Of a DNA stretch of 64,000 nucleotides, positions 63,320-64,000 are shown one piece after another. Numbering within the stretch: position 1 is the stretch's first letter; every line of letters begins with the position of its first letter. The position numbers and the translations under genes were made by a program. The notes below the pieces were generated by a model that worked only from the letters and a program-made list of their open reading frames with translations, was not told where the DNA came from and searched no databases. The DNA comes from USCg-Taylor sp050740455 (lineage in GTDB: Bacteria > Pseudomonadota > Gammaproteobacteria > JACCXJ01), in NCBI GenBank assembly GCA_050740455.1, contig JBOIDF010000005.1:29333-93332 (forward strand), in the 5' to 3' direction.

Positions 63320-63592
63320 CTACGCTGGCTTAGAAAAAGGATTGAGGATTAGCGCGACGACGCCGCCGATGAGTATGGTAAGCATGAGCTTTATGAGCTT
63401 GAATTCTCCATCGTGCTCGATCAATTTCCGCTCAATGCGCTCGACATCGGCACGGGAAGCGAGACTCGATTCCAGCGCTTCGGCGAAGACATCACGCTGC
63501 GCCTCCGCCATCGCCTTGGCCTGCCCTTCCGGAACCCCGGCGGCTTTGAGTCTTTCGACGAATTTCAGGGTGTCGAAGGTCACTGTTGCCAT
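63320..63592 (-). CDS. CCDC90/DUF1640-like coiled-coil membrane protein
   Basis: The 90-residue protein begins MATVTFDTLKFVERLKAAGV and has a coiled-coil segment (about 30-62) and a C-terminal membrane helix (about 66-85, LIKLMLTILIGGVVALILNP). This is the layout of small bacterial DUF1640 proteins related to mitochondrial CCDC90. Their function in bacteria is unknown. A terminator follows on the same strand. Confidence 0.8.
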   Translation of the reverse strand: MATVTFDTLKFVERLKAAGVPEGQAKAMAEAQRDVFAEALESSLASRADVERIERKLIEHDGEFKLIKLMLTILIGGVVALILNPFSKPA

Positions 63593-63844
63593 ATGTAAAT
63601 TGTACCACGGCCGCGTCGAGGACCGAGGAAACTATTCGTGGCCTGGCTGGAGAGAAGCGGGACCGAGAATCGAAAGTCAGGGCGGAAGCCGCGGCCCCGC
63701 TGCGCATTCGCTTAAGCGCGAACGCCGAGGTCAGGGTGCGGCGAATGGTCGGCATGGATCGCGGTGATTGGAATGTTTCGCGGAGGGGACGTGGCAAGAA
63801 TCAAAGGAGCACCGCGGGCATCACCGAGTTTCGCTTGGTACGTG
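63593..63844. other. Gap without recognised gene
   Basis: These 252 bases lie between the Uma2-type gene end and the coiled-coil gene. Open frames exist on both strands but none resembles a protein family. A promoter for the coiled-coil gene should be here, but no convincing -35/-10 pair was seen. Confidence 0.4.
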
Positions 63845-64000
63845 CTAAGCTCGTCTGAACAAAGCGCTGAGATCGATTTCACACCCGGCCAAGCGCAAGG
63901 GCGTCAGTAGGTAAGGGTGCGCGAGGGTTCGCGTGCGCGCGAAGCCTTTCTCGGCGGGCTCCTGAAACACCCGCACGCAGCGGTTCTCCAGGTCCACGAT
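63845..64000 (-). CDS. Uma2-family protein, C-terminal end only
   Basis: The frame from the window edge gives IVDLENRCVRVFQEPAEKGF and HPYLLTPLRLAGCEIDLSAL, then stops after 51 codons. This matches the C-terminus of Uma2-family (DUF820, PD-(D/E)XK-like) proteins, which are abundant in cyanobacteria and some proteobacteria and whose role is unclear. The catalytic part lies outside the window. Confidence 0.7.
   Translation of the reverse strand: MVDLENRCVRVFQEPAEKGFARTRTLAHPYLLTPLRLAGCEIDLSALFRRA

Overview
The window looks like chromosomal DNA of a GC-rich gammaproteobacterium, probably uncultured. The clues are a bacterial str-S10-spc-alpha ribosomal superoperon, two tuf genes, the order tRNA-Tyr/Gly/Thr-tufB-tRNA-Trp-secE-nusG-rplKAJL-rpoBC, SecB, a three-TM SecE, and the block topA-dprA-lysM / def-fmt-rsmB-DUF4390-ntrYX. 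No rRNA, phage, CRISPR array, integrase or intact transposase was seen.

Layout. (1) 1-889 is the start of a multi-pass membrane protein cut by the window edge. (2) 1067-33153, almost all on the minus strand, reads from right to left: a tRNA cluster with tufB and tRNA-Trp, secE-nusG, rplKA, rplJL, rpoBC, then rpsL-rpsG-fusA-tuf running without a break into the S10, spc and alpha gene sets, and finally a SAM hydrolase (DUF62). A promoter and a terminator-like hairpin sit between rpoC and rpsL. The two tuf copies share a tract of about 1.2 kb that appears identical and has strange codon use. (3) 33214-39150, minus strand: tsaC, purE, topA, dprA and a LysM protein. (4) 39288-46576, plus strand: a tightly overlapping run def-fmt-rsmB-DUF4390-ntrY-ntrX-TPR. 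The NtrX lacks a GAFTGA loop.

(5) About 46.6-55.9 kb is an accessory island. It holds two apparently identical 784-bp direct repeats, each with a hicAB toxin-antitoxin pair, a RelE/ParE-type pair followed by a convincing integron attC site, decayed gene fragments, a stand-alone GHKL ATPase with an Ig-like domain, a hipBA module behind an array of four palindromic operators, a second and different hicBA pair, and a secreted trypsin-like protease. The attC site and the cassette-like toxin-antitoxin pairs suggest a fragment of an integron cassette array without its integrase, further shaped by repeats and rearrangement.

(6) 55.9-62.8 kb returns to housekeeping genes: pyrD (type 1B), trmL, gpsA, secB, a membrane-anchored rhodanese, gpmI and ctpA. 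(7) The right end carries dispersed repeats, a broken HicB-like gene, a CCDC90/DUF1640-like coiled-coil membrane protein and the C-terminal end of a Uma2-family protein.

All calls rest on reading the sequence and on recognising families. No database search or structure prediction was run.
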